Positions 46,526 to 55,162 of a DNA stretch of 64,000 bases are shown one piece after another. The translations under genes and the position numbers were made by a program. The first letter of the stretch is position 1, and each line of letters begins with the position of its first letter. This DNA is from Anderseniella sp963700885 (GTDB lineage: Bacteria; Pseudomonadota; Alphaproteobacteria; Rhizobiales; Aestuariivirgaceae), in contig CAVOZJ010000013.1 of the NCBI GenBank assembly GCA_963700885.1, forward strand, positions 89,420-153,419, given 5' to 3'. The notes beneath the pieces were generated by a model. That model did not search any database and had not been told where the DNA came from. It saw nothing but the letters and a program-made list of their open reading frames with translations.

Positions 46526-48598
46526 CTAGCTCACCCAGCCATTGCTCGGCGCTGTCTGCCAGATGTGCCACACGGCCATGTCGGTGCCGCGCACGAACAG
46601 TTCAAGGCGCCCGTCGGCGTTGTTCAGGCCGGCGATCTGGCTGGTGATCACGCCACCGAGGCTCGACCATCCGGCCCAGCCGTTGTTGGGCGCGGTCTGC
46701 CAGCGATGCCACACGGCATTGTCGGTGCCGCGCGCGAACAGTTCAAGGCGCCCGTCGGCATTGCGGGTGAGCTCCGGATCGGAGGTAATCACCCCGCCCA
46801 GGCTCGACCAAGCCGACCAGCCATTGTTGGGCGCAGTCTGCCATTTGTGCCACAGTGCGTTGTCGGTGCCGCGCACAAACAGTTCTATCCGCCCATCAGC
46901 ATTGTTGCCGCCGGAGATGTTGCTGGTGATCACGCCACCAAGGCTCGACCATCCGGCCCAGCCGTTGTTGGGGGCCGTCTGCCATCGGTGCCACACCCCA
47001 TTGTCCGTGCCGCGTGCAAATACCTCCATCCGCCCGTCAGCATTGTTTATGACCGCCGGATCGGAGGTGATCACCCCGCCCAGGCTCGACCAACCCGACC
47101 AGCCATTGTTGGGCGCGGTCTGCCACTGGTGCCACAGTGCGTTGTCGGTGCCGCGGGCGAAGATCTCGATCCTGCCGTCGGCATTGCGGCTCAGGGCGAT
47201 CTGACTGGTTATGACGCCGCCCCGGCTCGCCCAACCGGACCAGCCGTTGTTCGGCGCCGTCTGCCAGCGGTGCCACACGGCCCCGTCAGTGCCGCGCGCG
47301 AACACTTCCATCCGCCCGTCGGCATTGTTTACGACCGCCGGATCGGAGGTGATCACCCCGCCCAGGCTCGACCACCCCGACCAGCCATTGTTGGGCGCGG
47401 TCTGCCACTGGTGCCACAGTGCATTGTCGGCGCCACGGGCGAAGATCTCAAGCCTGCCGTCGGCATTGCGGCCCACTGCAATGTTACTGGTGATGCGTCC
47501 GCCGCGCGAGCTCCAGCGCGGCAGCCGCCCGCCATAAATCGACTGGATGCCGGCGATGTCGTCGGCCTCGAGGCGGCGGTGCGGCCCGCCGTAAAACGGC
47601 GCCATCAGCGCGCCTGCCACGTCTGAGTGGGCAAGGCCAAGCGAATGGCCGAACTCGTGTGCTGCCACCGTCACCAGGTCGGTGCCGGTCGCCGGCAGGT
47701 TCACACTCCACGTCTCGGCCTCGTCGAAATGGGCATCGCCGGCAAGGGCCCCACCATTGGGCGGTGGATAGAACGCATGGGCCAGCACCCCGCCGGCGCC
47801 GTCGAAGTTCGACCCGTCGCCATGATCGCCGGCCACAAAGCGTATCACGATGTCGGGATTGGCTCCGATGCCTACTTCGGCAAAGGTCAGTGGCGTAACG
47901 TCGGCCCAAAGCTGCAGCGCCTGCTGGATGGCGGTACGTACCTGCGCCTGACTCAGGTCCGGGGTGAAATTCTGGAACCCGTATGTCAGGTTGTTCCTGG
48001 TCCACTTGCGTCCTTCTGCGGTGAATTCGGCAGTGTCGGGAAATCCGCAGCGGGGCCTTTCCATCAGGTCGAGCGTGGCCTCGTCGAGTACCCCCGTCCT
48101 GGGCAGGTTGTTGATCTTCTGAAACAACTTGAGCGCCTTGCGCGTCGTCGAATCGAACTCGCCCTGGGTGACATCGCCGGCGACCGTAACTGCCTCGCGC
48201 TCCACTCCGAATGTCGCGCGCAGTGCCGAGTCGAGGTAGCCGAACTGGCGCAGATAGCTCTGCAGACGTTCCACATCGCTGCCGCTTGCGCCCTTTTCGA
48301 GCCCGGCGGCGCGGGGCACGAAGTCCTTCTCGCGGGTGCACGCGCACAATTCGTCGAACGTCATGGTCCTGGCCTTGCCGACGTTCATCTGGCCGGCCGG
48401 CATATCGGTGGCGTTGCTGGGCGCGGTATTCGCCATGTCGCCGGCGGGCATCGCACCGGCCTCGCCGGTCAGGGCAGCACCTGCGATGTCTCCGGTCATG
48501 GTGCCGTGTGGCATTGCGCCCGTCTCGCCGGCCTCGGTCATTGTGCCGGCTGGCATATCATCAGTTTTGTCAGTCCTGGATTTACTGGGGGTAGACAT
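46526..48598 (-). CDS. matrixin-like (M10) metalloprotease with cysteine-switch prodomain and seven-bladed propeller
   Basis: Predicted zinc endopeptidase of 690 aa. Order: N-terminal low-complexity segment with four MP[AH]GxM motifs (residues 14-75); peptidoglycan-binding-like domain (about 103-180); cysteine switch PRCGFPD (182-188); catalytic domain with HEFGHSLGLAH (zinc histidines 314, 318, 324; Glu 315) and Met-turn ALMAPFY near 332; then seven 47-residue repeats (362-690) with NADGRxExFxRG and WHxWQTAPNNGW, of the DUF346/PLL-lectin type. No signal peptide is visible. The ATG at 48598 has AAGGAG seven bases upstream. Confidence 0.85.
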   Translation of the reverse strand: MSTPSKSRTDKTDDMPAGTMTEAGETGAMPHGTMTGDIAGAALTGEAGAMPAGDMANTAPSNATDMPAGQMNVGKARTMTFDELCACTREKDFVPRAAGLEKGASGSDVERLQSYLRQFGYLDSALRATFGVEREAVTVAGDVTQGEFDSTTRKALKLFQKINNLPRTGVLDEATLDLMERPRCGFPDTAEFTAEGRKWTRNNLTYGFQNFTPDLSQAQVRTAIQQALQLWADVTPLTFAEVGIGANPDIVIRFVAGDHGDGSNFDGAGGVLAHAFYPPPNGGALAGDAHFDEAETWSVNLPATGTDLVTVAAHEFGHSLGLAHSDVAGALMAPFYGGPHRRLEADDIAGIQSIYGGRLPRWSSRGGRITSNIAVGRNADGRLEIFARGADNALWHQWQTAPNNGWSGWSSLGGVITSDPAVVNNADGRMEVFARGTDGAVWHRWQTAPNNGWSGWASRGGVITSQIALSRNADGRIEIFARGTDNALWHQWQTAPNNGWSGWSSLGGVITSDPAVINNADGRMEVFARGTDNGVWHRWQTAPNNGWAGWSSLGGVITSNISGGNNADGRIELFVRGTDNALWHKWQTAPNNGWSAWSSLGGVITSDPELTRNADGRLELFARGTDNAVWHRWQTAPNNGWAGWSSLGGVITSQIAGLNNADGRLELFVRGTDMAVWHIWQTAPSNGWVS
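46529..47515 (-). repeat. seven 141-bp in-gene repeats encoding propeller blades
   Basis: Seven tandem units of 141 bp, strongly conserved at DNA level. Odd-numbered units begin ITS[NQ]I and even ones ITSDP, so the array alternates and suggests duplication of a 282-bp pair. Confidence 0.85.
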
Positions 48599-48920
48599 TG
48601 TCAATCTCCTTCACTTGAGGGGCCAACATGTCGCGCCGTCTTTTCGACAGGTTCAGGATGTGATCTTCCGTTATGGGAAGATTACCAATGCAATTTACCG
48701 CCGCCGTTCCACCAACACTGTGACAATGCGCACAGGGACGAAAATATTCCCCGGCACTGTCTCTGCATCACCCCAGGCCACTTCAAGCCCGCGCGGGCAA
48801 CGCCAGAAGGCAGCCCAAGTTGTCAGTGCTTGGCGCCGGTGTTGGCATGGTGATTTGGGCGAAAGTCTTCAACGAAGGTGAAACTCGAACTGTCCGCTCT
48901 ATAGTTACAGCAAGGTCAGT
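48599..48920. other. 322-base intergenic region upstream of the matrixin-like gene
   Basis: It must contain the promoter and leader of the protease gene. I see no other open frame, terminator or palindrome of note. Confidence 0.5.
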
Positions 48921-49544
48921 TTAACTCGCCGGGCGGCATTTCAAGACACAGATTGGCTGGATCAGTTGAGAAGTCCGAAATGCAATCATCAGATTTGCAT
49001 AGCAAAATGCCTCACCGCAAATTTCTTCGATAATCGACGAAGGGGTCGGCCATGGCAGGCGAACCTCGCCATGGGTTTCTTCACCGTCGATGAAGTTCAG
49101 TTTTCCATGGTGCTTGTCTGCAAGATGCCGCATGCGATGGTTGGACTTTCTGCACCACAGTGAAACCGAACTGACTCCACGATTTTGCAAGGCGGCAATG
49201 ACACGGGCGAACAGAGCGTCGCCCATTCCCTTGTCCTGCCATTCAGGCACTACGGAGAATGCTGCTTCTGCTCGCAGCGGCAAACTGTTTGCAAGCAGCT
49301 TTGTTTCTCCAACTCCCAGCAATGTACCTTGTACAAACGCACCAAAAACCATGTTGCCGTTTGAAAACGCTGAACGCGCGTAGACATCAAGGAAACTGTC
49401 ATGAACCCAACCCCCGAAACGCATGGTGCGGGAGGCAGGGTCAAGCTGGTCAAAATGCGACCTGAACAGATCCTGCTCGTTGGCCCAGAGTCTGCGGATT
49501 GTTATGGCGGTTGCCTTCTGCAGCGTGGTCGAATGCACAGTCAT
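48921..49544 (-). CDS. GNAT family N-acetyltransferase
   Basis: 207 aa. GNAT fold with TAITIRRLWANEQDLFRSHFD at the start, motif A region EAAFSVVPEWQDKGMGDALFARVIA (acetyl-CoA binding Q/R-x-x-G-x-G/A variant QDKGMG) near residue 110, and SLWCRKSNHRMRHLADKHHG after it. Acceptor unknown. I chose the ATG at 49544 with AAGGAC upstream; the frame runs on to 49880 without similarity. Divergent from mmsA across two TGC-N3-GCA sites. Confidence 0.8.
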   Translation of the reverse strand: MTVHSTTLQKATAITIRRLWANEQDLFRSHFDQLDPASRTMRFGGWVHDSFLDVYARSAFSNGNMVFGAFVQGTLLGVGETKLLANSLPLRAEAAFSVVPEWQDKGMGDALFARVIAALQNRGVSSVSLWCRKSNHRMRHLADKHHGKLNFIDGEETHGEVRLPWPTPSSIIEEICGEAFCYANLMIAFRTSQLIQPICVLKCRPAS

Positions 49545-49599
49545 GGTGTTGTCCTTCTGTGTATCTGGTGAAAACGAAGGTATGGCGCAAATGTAATAT

Positions 49600-49638
49600 T
49601 GCATTGCAACATTGGGAAGACAAAAATGTTGCACCGCA
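49600..49638. promoter_or_regulatory. paired TTGC-N3-GCAA palindromes between the acetyltransferase gene and mmsA
   Basis: TTGCATTGCAA (49599-49609) and TTGCACCGCAA (49629-49639) are centred 30 bp apart, close to three helical turns. They share the core seen upstream of sdhC and of the CoA-ester lyase. Likely operator pair for a dimeric regulator; PhaR-type is a guess. Confidence 0.5.
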
Positions 49639-49794
49639 ACAAATCGTGATATCGTTATGATCGCAATTGATCGGTCAACACGAGAGGCAAACTGACGCTT
49701 GCCTAAGTCGGGCAGGCTGATTAGGTTCCGCCAGGACTGGACACACAAATTCAAGGGAGCCGTCTGCCAATAGCGGATGGGAATGTGCAAGAGT

Positions 49795-51294
49795 ATGGTC
49801 AAGGAAATCGGACACTTTATAGGCGGCAAGCGGGTTGCGGGAACATCCGGGCGGTTTGCCGACGTATATGATCCCAACACCGGCGAAGTTCAGGCGAAAG
49901 TTGCTTTGGCCAGCGAAGCCGAGTTGAAAGCAGCGGTTGCCGATGCCAGGGCTGCCCAGCCGGCATGGGCGGCGACCAATCCGCAGCGGCGCGCGCGGAT
50001 CATGACCAAATTCGTCGACCTGGTGAATGCCGAAAAGGAAGAACTCGCCCAGATGCTGTCTTCGGAGCACGGCAAGACGATTCCCGACAGCCATGGCGAC
50101 ATTCAACGCGGCGTCGAAGTTTGTGAGTTTGCAACCGGTATTCCGCATTTGCTGAAGGGCGAATACACCCAGAATGCCGGACCCGGCATCGATATCTATT
50201 CCATGCGGCAGCCGCTTGGCGTTGCGGCCGGCATCACGCCGTTCAATTTCCCCGCCATGATCCCGATGTGGAAATTCGCACCTGCAATAGCTTGTGGCAA
50301 TGCCTTCATCCTGAAACCTTCCGAACGTGATCCATCGGTGCCGATGCGGTTGGCGGAACTGATGATTGAAGCCGGGCTTCCCGCCGGCATTTTGAACGTG
50401 GTCAATGGCGACAAGGGTGCAGTTGATGCGATCCTTGATAATGAAGATATTCAGGCGGTTGGGTTTGTGGGTTCTACCGCCATCGCAGAGTATGTCTATT
50501 CGCGCGGCTGTGCGGCCGGCAAAAGGGTGCAGTGCTTCGGGGGCGCCAAGAACCATATGATCATCATGCCGGATGCGGATATGGACCAGGCAGTCGATGC
50601 CCTGATAGGTGCCGGATATGGGTCGGCCGGCGAACGGTGCATGGCGATATCTGTTGCGGTGCCGGTGGGCGAGGATACCGCAAACAGACTGGTCAGCAAA
50701 TTGATGCCGCGGGTTGAAAACTTGCGTATTGGTCCCTCAACAGATCGCGAGGCCGACTATGGTCCAGTGGTCACAAGCCAGGCGCTTGAGAGAATTCGCG
50801 ACTATGTTGAGACCGGTATCAGCGAAGGTGCAACCCTTGCCGTGGATGGCCGCGACTTCAAGATGCAGGGTTATGAAAACGGGTATTTCATGGGCGGCTG
50901 CCTGTTCGACAACGTGACCAGGGAAATGCGCATATACAAGGAAGAGATATTCGGTCCTGTATTGTCGGTGGTGCGGGCCAAAACCTACGAAGAAGCGCTT
51001 GATCTGCCAATGAGCCACGAATATGGCAACGGCGTTGCAATCTATACCCGCGATGGCGATGCGGCGCGCGACTTCGCTGACCGCATCAATATCGGCATGG
51101 TTGGTGTCAATGTGCCGATTCCTGTTCCACTGGCCTACTACACCTTTGGTGGCTGGAAGAGGTCATCGTTCGGTGATCTCAATCAGCATGGTCCGGATTC
51201 GGTACGTTTCTATACCCGTACCAAGACGGTGACTTCGCGCTGGCCGTCCGGCATCAAGGACGGAGCGGAGTTTTCCATCCCGACCATGAACTAG
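49795..51294 (+). CDS. mmsA: CoA-acylating methylmalonate-semialdehyde dehydrogenase
   Basis: Converts methylmalonate or malonate semialdehyde to propionyl-CoA or acetyl-CoA in valine, inositol and beta-alanine breakdown. 499 aa. GHFIGGKRVAG is at the start, GITPFNFPAMIPMWKFA near residue 145, and the catalytic cysteine in GSAGERCMAISVAV near residue 285, with no glutamate general base as in the CoA-acylating class. The ATG at 49795 was preferred to the one at 49777 because it gives the family N-terminus. Confidence 0.93.
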   Translation: MVKEIGHFIGGKRVAGTSGRFADVYDPNTGEVQAKVALASEAELKAAVADARAAQPAWAATNPQRRARIMTKFVDLVNAEKEELAQMLSSEHGKTIPDSHGDIQRGVEVCEFATGIPHLLKGEYTQNAGPGIDIYSMRQPLGVAAGITPFNFPAMIPMWKFAPAIACGNAFILKPSERDPSVPMRLAELMIEAGLPAGILNVVNGDKGAVDAILDNEDIQAVGFVGSTAIAEYVYSRGCAAGKRVQCFGGAKNHMIIMPDADMDQAVDALIGAGYGSAGERCMAISVAVPVGEDTANRLVSKLMPRVENLRIGPSTDREADYGPVVTSQALERIRDYVETGISEGATLAVDGRDFKMQGYENGYFMGGCLFDNVTREMRIYKEEIFGPVLSVVRAKTYEEALDLPMSHEYGNGVAIYTRDGDAARDFADRINIGMVGVNVPIPVPLAYYTFGGWKRSSFGDLNQHGPDSVRFYTRTKTVTSRWPSGIKDGAEFSIPTMN

Positions 51295-51494
51295 AACTGA
51301 AACCTTTCCGGGGGCACGTTTGCACCCGCATGCATAAGTTCACGGCTGGTTGTTCAGGGTTTGTTGATCATGTTGGCAGTCCGGAGCCCGGATGACCGCG
51401 CCGGACTGACGGTTAGAGTGTTTTCGTGACGTCCCGTTAATATCCACTGTGCCAATCTCCGCGCCGGATTACCGGGTTTGGGGACAGCGAAAAC

Positions 51495-52715
51495 ATGGCC
51501 AACTGGGCGTTTATTCTGATTGCCGTAGCGGCGGCACTTTCCATGCTGGTTGTGTTCAACTGGCGCCGGCCTGTTGTTCTGCGCCGCAGCGTCCTGATCG
51601 ACCGGCCCGCAGAAGAGATCTGGCCGTCTGTCGACTACCTGGAAGGCGACCTGTCCTGGCAACGGTATTTTGACCATGCGCAGGTGGATGACGAAGGCCA
51701 CATCCGGGTCTTTCACTCGCTGAAACGCGATGACGACAGTAAAGTTGGCTGGAACCTTCAGTTTGAAGTCGCGGAACGTGAAGTTGGCCGATCCATAAGC
51801 CTTCGCCGCATCGGTATCGATGACATACCGAAGCATGATCGTCTGCTTGAACTGGACTTTGATCTGCAACCGGAGGCCAATGGCACACGCGTCGTTGTCA
51901 GGGAGGTATGGGGTCCGCGGTCGTTGACGGGATTTGTGCTGGCTCATATGGACGCAGCCTCCATGCTGGCCAGACTGAAGAGCTGGGTCGAAACCGATCA
52001 TGCACAGCCCAGGGGAACCAATGGCTGGACATCCGGCATGATTTCCGGCGCTTCACTGCTGGCTACTGCAGCGGCATTTTCACTGTTGCTGGGCTGGCAG
52101 TTCGGGGTCATTTTTGTGGGATTGCTGGTGCTGCATGAACTGGGCCACCTGATTTCGTTCCGCATGATTGGCCAGCCGTGGGGCAAAATCATCTTTATGC
52201 CGTTTCTGGGCGGTGTTGCAGTGTCCCGCGTGCCGCACCTGCGGCTGGCAGATGATGCGTTTTGTGCGCTCATGGGAGCAGGGCTGTCTGTCATAGCATT
52301 GATGCCTGCGATTATCGTTACCACCTGGCAGGTGAGTTCACCGGGTATCGTGCAGACGGCCTATGTTGTTGCCGCCATCGCGGGCGCGCTTAATCTGCTG
52401 AACCTGTTGCCGGTATTTCCGCTGGACGGCGGCCGTGTGGTGCGCGCCGTAATGCAGTCTGTGATGCCAATGCACGTGCGGACTGCGATGTTCGCGGTAG
52501 CAGGTATCGTGGCAGTGGGCGGAGTGTATTTTCAAAATCCGGTTCTGATCGCAATTGCTGTTGTGGCGTTTTTTCAGAGCACCCGGCTGGGGCCGGCAAG
52601 GGCAGGCGTTGCGCTGATGAAACCATATGCAGCTTCCGTCATGTGCGCAGCCTACCTGTCACTGGTGATGGTGCATGGAGTTGCCGTGGTCAGATACTGG
52701 CCCAGCCTGGGATGA
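51495..52715 (+). CDS. SRPBCC domain fused to an M50-type membrane metalloprotease
   Basis: 406 aa. After a short N-terminal membrane segment (residues 5-20), residues about 28-165 form a SRPBCC (START-like) domain: RRSVLIDRPAEEIWPSVD, then strands ending in ANGTRVVVREVWGP. From about residue 178 to the end is an S2P/M50-like protease: HELGHLISF (zinc HExxH) near residue 214, an SREBP-type LLPVFPLDGGR near residue 303, and five to six helices. Site-2-like proteases cut within membranes; the ligand-binding domain could sense a lipid. The fusion is uncommon. Confidence 0.75.
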   Translation: MANWAFILIAVAAALSMLVVFNWRRPVVLRRSVLIDRPAEEIWPSVDYLEGDLSWQRYFDHAQVDDEGHIRVFHSLKRDDDSKVGWNLQFEVAEREVGRSISLRRIGIDDIPKHDRLLELDFDLQPEANGTRVVVREVWGPRSLTGFVLAHMDAASMLARLKSWVETDHAQPRGTNGWTSGMISGASLLATAAAFSLLLGWQFGVIFVGLLVLHELGHLISFRMIGQPWGKIIFMPFLGGVAVSRVPHLRLADDAFCALMGAGLSVIALMPAIIVTTWQVSSPGIVQTAYVVAAIAGALNLLNLLPVFPLDGGRVVRAVMQSVMPMHVRTAMFAVAGIVAVGGVYFQNPVLIAIAVVAFFQSTRLGPARAGVALMKPYAASVMCAAYLSLVMVHGVAVVRYWPSLG

Positions 52716-52792
52716 TTCTTTCGTCACAGGGTTGAACACCTGCAGCCCAAACGCTACCAGTGGTGCGCTTTCGTAATCCATTGCGGTTGAAA

Positions 52793-53929
52793 ATGCCCAG
52801 GCGACCATCTACCCGTTATACAAATCTGGTTGAAGACGGCAGACTGGAAACGGACGCCGGTCAGCTTGACGTTCTCGCGCGGCTGGATTCGCTTGCCCGG
52901 CAACTTGAAGGTTACGGTCTGCCGGTTCCGGCGAACGGCCTTGCCCGGCTGTTCAAGCGAAATTCTGCCCGTGGTGTTCCGCGCAGCATCTACATCTGGG
53001 GCGATGTCGGGCGGGGCAAAACGCTGGTCATGGATTTGTTCCATGAGGCCATCGCGCCGGAAACCAAGCGCCGGGTTCATTTTCACGCCTTCATGCAGGA
53101 GGTTCATCGTGATATCCACGCCTACCGCAAGGATCAGGACAGGGGACTGATCGATGCCGACGCAGATCCCATCGCTTCGGTTGCCGGAAGCATTGCGGCT
53201 GAAGCTAGCGTACTGTGCCTGGATGAATTCCAGGTCAGGGATATTACCGATGCCATGATACTCGGGCGCCTGTTCAAGGCGCTGCACAGGGCGGGGTGCG
53301 TCATTGTGGCGACATCCAATATTCCTCCTGATGAGCTTTATCGCAACGGATTGAACCGCAACCTTTTCGAGCCATTTATCGAGTTTATTCAGTCGCGGTT
53401 CGATGTCATTCAATTGCAGGGGCCTTCCGACTACCGGCTGGAAAAGCTGTCAGGCGAGGAAGTCTACTTTTGCCCCCTGGGCCCCGGTTCGCTGGCGCGG
53501 CTGAAACTGCTGTGGCGCAAGGTGACGGGAAATGACAATGGCGCGGCGGGCGAACTGCAGGTGCAAGGCCGTGTGCTGCCGGTACCGCGGGAAGCCAGGG
53601 GGGCTGCCTGGTTCACATTTTCAGAACTGTGCGACAACCCCCTGGGAACAGCCGATTATCTGGCAATTGCCGAGGCTTACAAAATCGTCTTCATCGAAGG
53701 CGTGCGTGAGTTGAGCGAGGCACAGGGCAATGCAGCGCGGCGTTTTATCAATCTGATTGACACCCTGTATGATGCGAAGGCGCGGGTTGTGATCAGTGCC
53801 GATACGCCGCCACAGGGAATATACCGGTTTGCCGAAACACCTGTCGAGTTCGCCCGCACGGTTTCGAGACTAAGAGAAATGCAGTCCGCGCAATGGTGGC
53901 AACAAGCCTCAAAGGCATCAGCCGGCTGA
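52793..53929 (+). CDS. zapE: cell division protein ZapE (AFG1-like ATPase)
   Basis: AFG1-family P-loop ATPase of 378 aa linked to Z-ring constriction and membrane-protein quality control. Walker A GDVGRGKTLVMDLF is near residue 70, FHAFMQEVH follows, Walker B is VLCLDEFQV near residue 143, and TSNIPPDELYRNGLNR near residue 180. I chose the ATG at 52793; a GTG at 52760 would add 11 residues. It precedes mdh, the common alphaproteobacterial order. Confidence 0.9.
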   Translation: MPRRPSTRYTNLVEDGRLETDAGQLDVLARLDSLARQLEGYGLPVPANGLARLFKRNSARGVPRSIYIWGDVGRGKTLVMDLFHEAIAPETKRRVHFHAFMQEVHRDIHAYRKDQDRGLIDADADPIASVAGSIAAEASVLCLDEFQVRDITDAMILGRLFKALHRAGCVIVATSNIPPDELYRNGLNRNLFEPFIEFIQSRFDVIQLQGPSDYRLEKLSGEEVYFCPLGPGSLARLKLLWRKVTGNDNGAAGELQVQGRVLPVPREARGAAWFTFSELCDNPLGTADYLAIAEAYKIVFIEGVRELSEAQGNAARRFINLIDTLYDAKARVVISADTPPQGIYRFAETPVEFARTVSRLREMQSAQWWQQASKASAG

Positions 53930-54033
53930 TTATCGAAACAATCTCCCCATCAGAAATCGTTAGTGGGGCCCGAAGCTGGACTTGCGGAGTGGACGGGTAC
54001 GGTTTAGTAAAATGCCTTCTTTCGCACTGGAGC

Positions 54034-54060
54034 GACATGGGTTCACGTGAACCCGTAAAA
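54034..54060. repeat. perfect palindrome GGGTTCACGTGAACCC in a repeated context, upstream of mdh
   Basis: A 16-bp perfect palindrome (54039-54054) with GACAT before and GTAAAA after. The same framework, GACATGGGTTCA-NN-TGAACCC-N-TAAA, occurs at 11612-11637. It lies 111 bases before the mdh start. Confidence 0.55.
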
Positions 54061-54164
54061 CAGATCTGGCGAAAAGGTTTCTATGCAATGCGGTCGCCAC
54101 GCCGGGGCATGCCGGTAAGACCAAATGCGAGATTCTGTTCGCGCAACTCACAGGGGAACGCAAA

Positions 54165-55127
54165 ATGGCGCGTAACAAAATTGCTCTGATTGGCGGCGGC
54201 ATGATCGGTGGAACACTGGCTCACATGGCCGGTCTCAAGGAACTTGGCGATGTCGTAATATTTGACATCGTCGAGGGGATGCCCCAGGGCAAGGCGCTTG
54301 ATCTGGCAGAAAGCTCTCCGGTGGACGGCTTCGACGTCCAGATGACCGGTGTCAACAAATATGAAGGCATCAAGGGTGCCGACGTGGTGATCGTCACTGC
54401 CGGTGTTCCACGCAAACCGGGCATGAGCCGCGATGATTTGCTGGAAATCAATCTGAAGGTCATGAGCCAGGTAGGCGCCGGCATAAAGAAGTACGCGCCG
54501 AAAGCCTTTGTGATTTGCATCACCAACCCGCTGGATGTGATGGTATGGGCCTTGCAGAAATACTCGAAACTGCCAACCAACATGGTTGTCGGAATGGCGG
54601 GTGTGCTTGATTCTGCCCGCTTCCGGTATTTTCTGGCCGAAGAGTTCAAAGTGTCCGTAGAAGATGTAACGGCCTTTGTGCTGGGCGGACACGGCGACAC
54701 CATGGTTCCACTGGTGCGCTATTCAACCGTTGCCGGTATTCCCGTGCCGGACCTGATAAAAATGAAGTGGTCGACCCAGAAGCAGATCGACGACATTGTC
54801 CAGCGCACACGTGATGGCGGTGCGGAGATTGTCGGCCTGCTCAAGACTGGTTCGGCCTATTACGCACCGGCGGCGTCAGCGATCGCGATGGCAGAGAGCT
54901 TTCTGAAAGACAAGAAGCGGGTTCTGCCCTGTGCGGCGCATCTGACCGGCCAGTATGGACTGAGCGATCTTTATGTTGGCGTACCGACGGTGATTGGTGC
55001 AGGCGGTGTTGAGCGAATAGTCGAGATCAAGCTTGATGCTGCAGAAAAGGCAGAGCTCAAGAATTCCATCAACGCGGTGCACGGCCTGATGGATGCAGCC
55101 AAGAAAATTGCACCTGACCTGGCCTGA
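54165..55127 (+). CDS. mdh: malate dehydrogenase
   Basis: NAD-dependent TCA enzyme of 320 aa, LDH-like class. GGGMIGGTLAHMA near residue 10, the substrate arginine in AGVPRKPGMSRDDLL, DVMVWALQKYSKLP, and the catalytic histidine in LGGHGDTMVPL near residue 175. It begins the mdh-sucC-sucD-sucA-sucB-lpd block. GGGAACGCAAA provides the ribosome site. Confidence 0.96.
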   Translation: MARNKIALIGGGMIGGTLAHMAGLKELGDVVIFDIVEGMPQGKALDLAESSPVDGFDVQMTGVNKYEGIKGADVVIVTAGVPRKPGMSRDDLLEINLKVMSQVGAGIKKYAPKAFVICITNPLDVMVWALQKYSKLPTNMVVGMAGVLDSARFRYFLAEEFKVSVEDVTAFVLGGHGDTMVPLVRYSTVAGIPVPDLIKMKWSTQKQIDDIVQRTRDGGAEIVGLLKTGSAYYAPAASAIAMAESFLKDKKRVLPCAAHLTGQYGLSDLYVGVPTVIGAGGVERIVEIKLDAAEKAELKNSINAVHGLMDAAKKIAPDLA

Positions 55128-55162
55128 CGGGATTCTGGCACAATGCAACGCTTTTTGGTATG

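Noticed and set aside
46529..47515. CRISPR-like spaced repeats
   Set aside because: The repeats are contiguous 141-bp coding units without variable spacers and encode a regular propeller.
46481..47626. Long plus-strand open frame opposite the metalloprotease
   Set aside because: It lies antisense to the in-phase 141-bp repeats. Its own repeats are the mirror of the propeller units, and its codons and lack of a ribosome site do not support coding.
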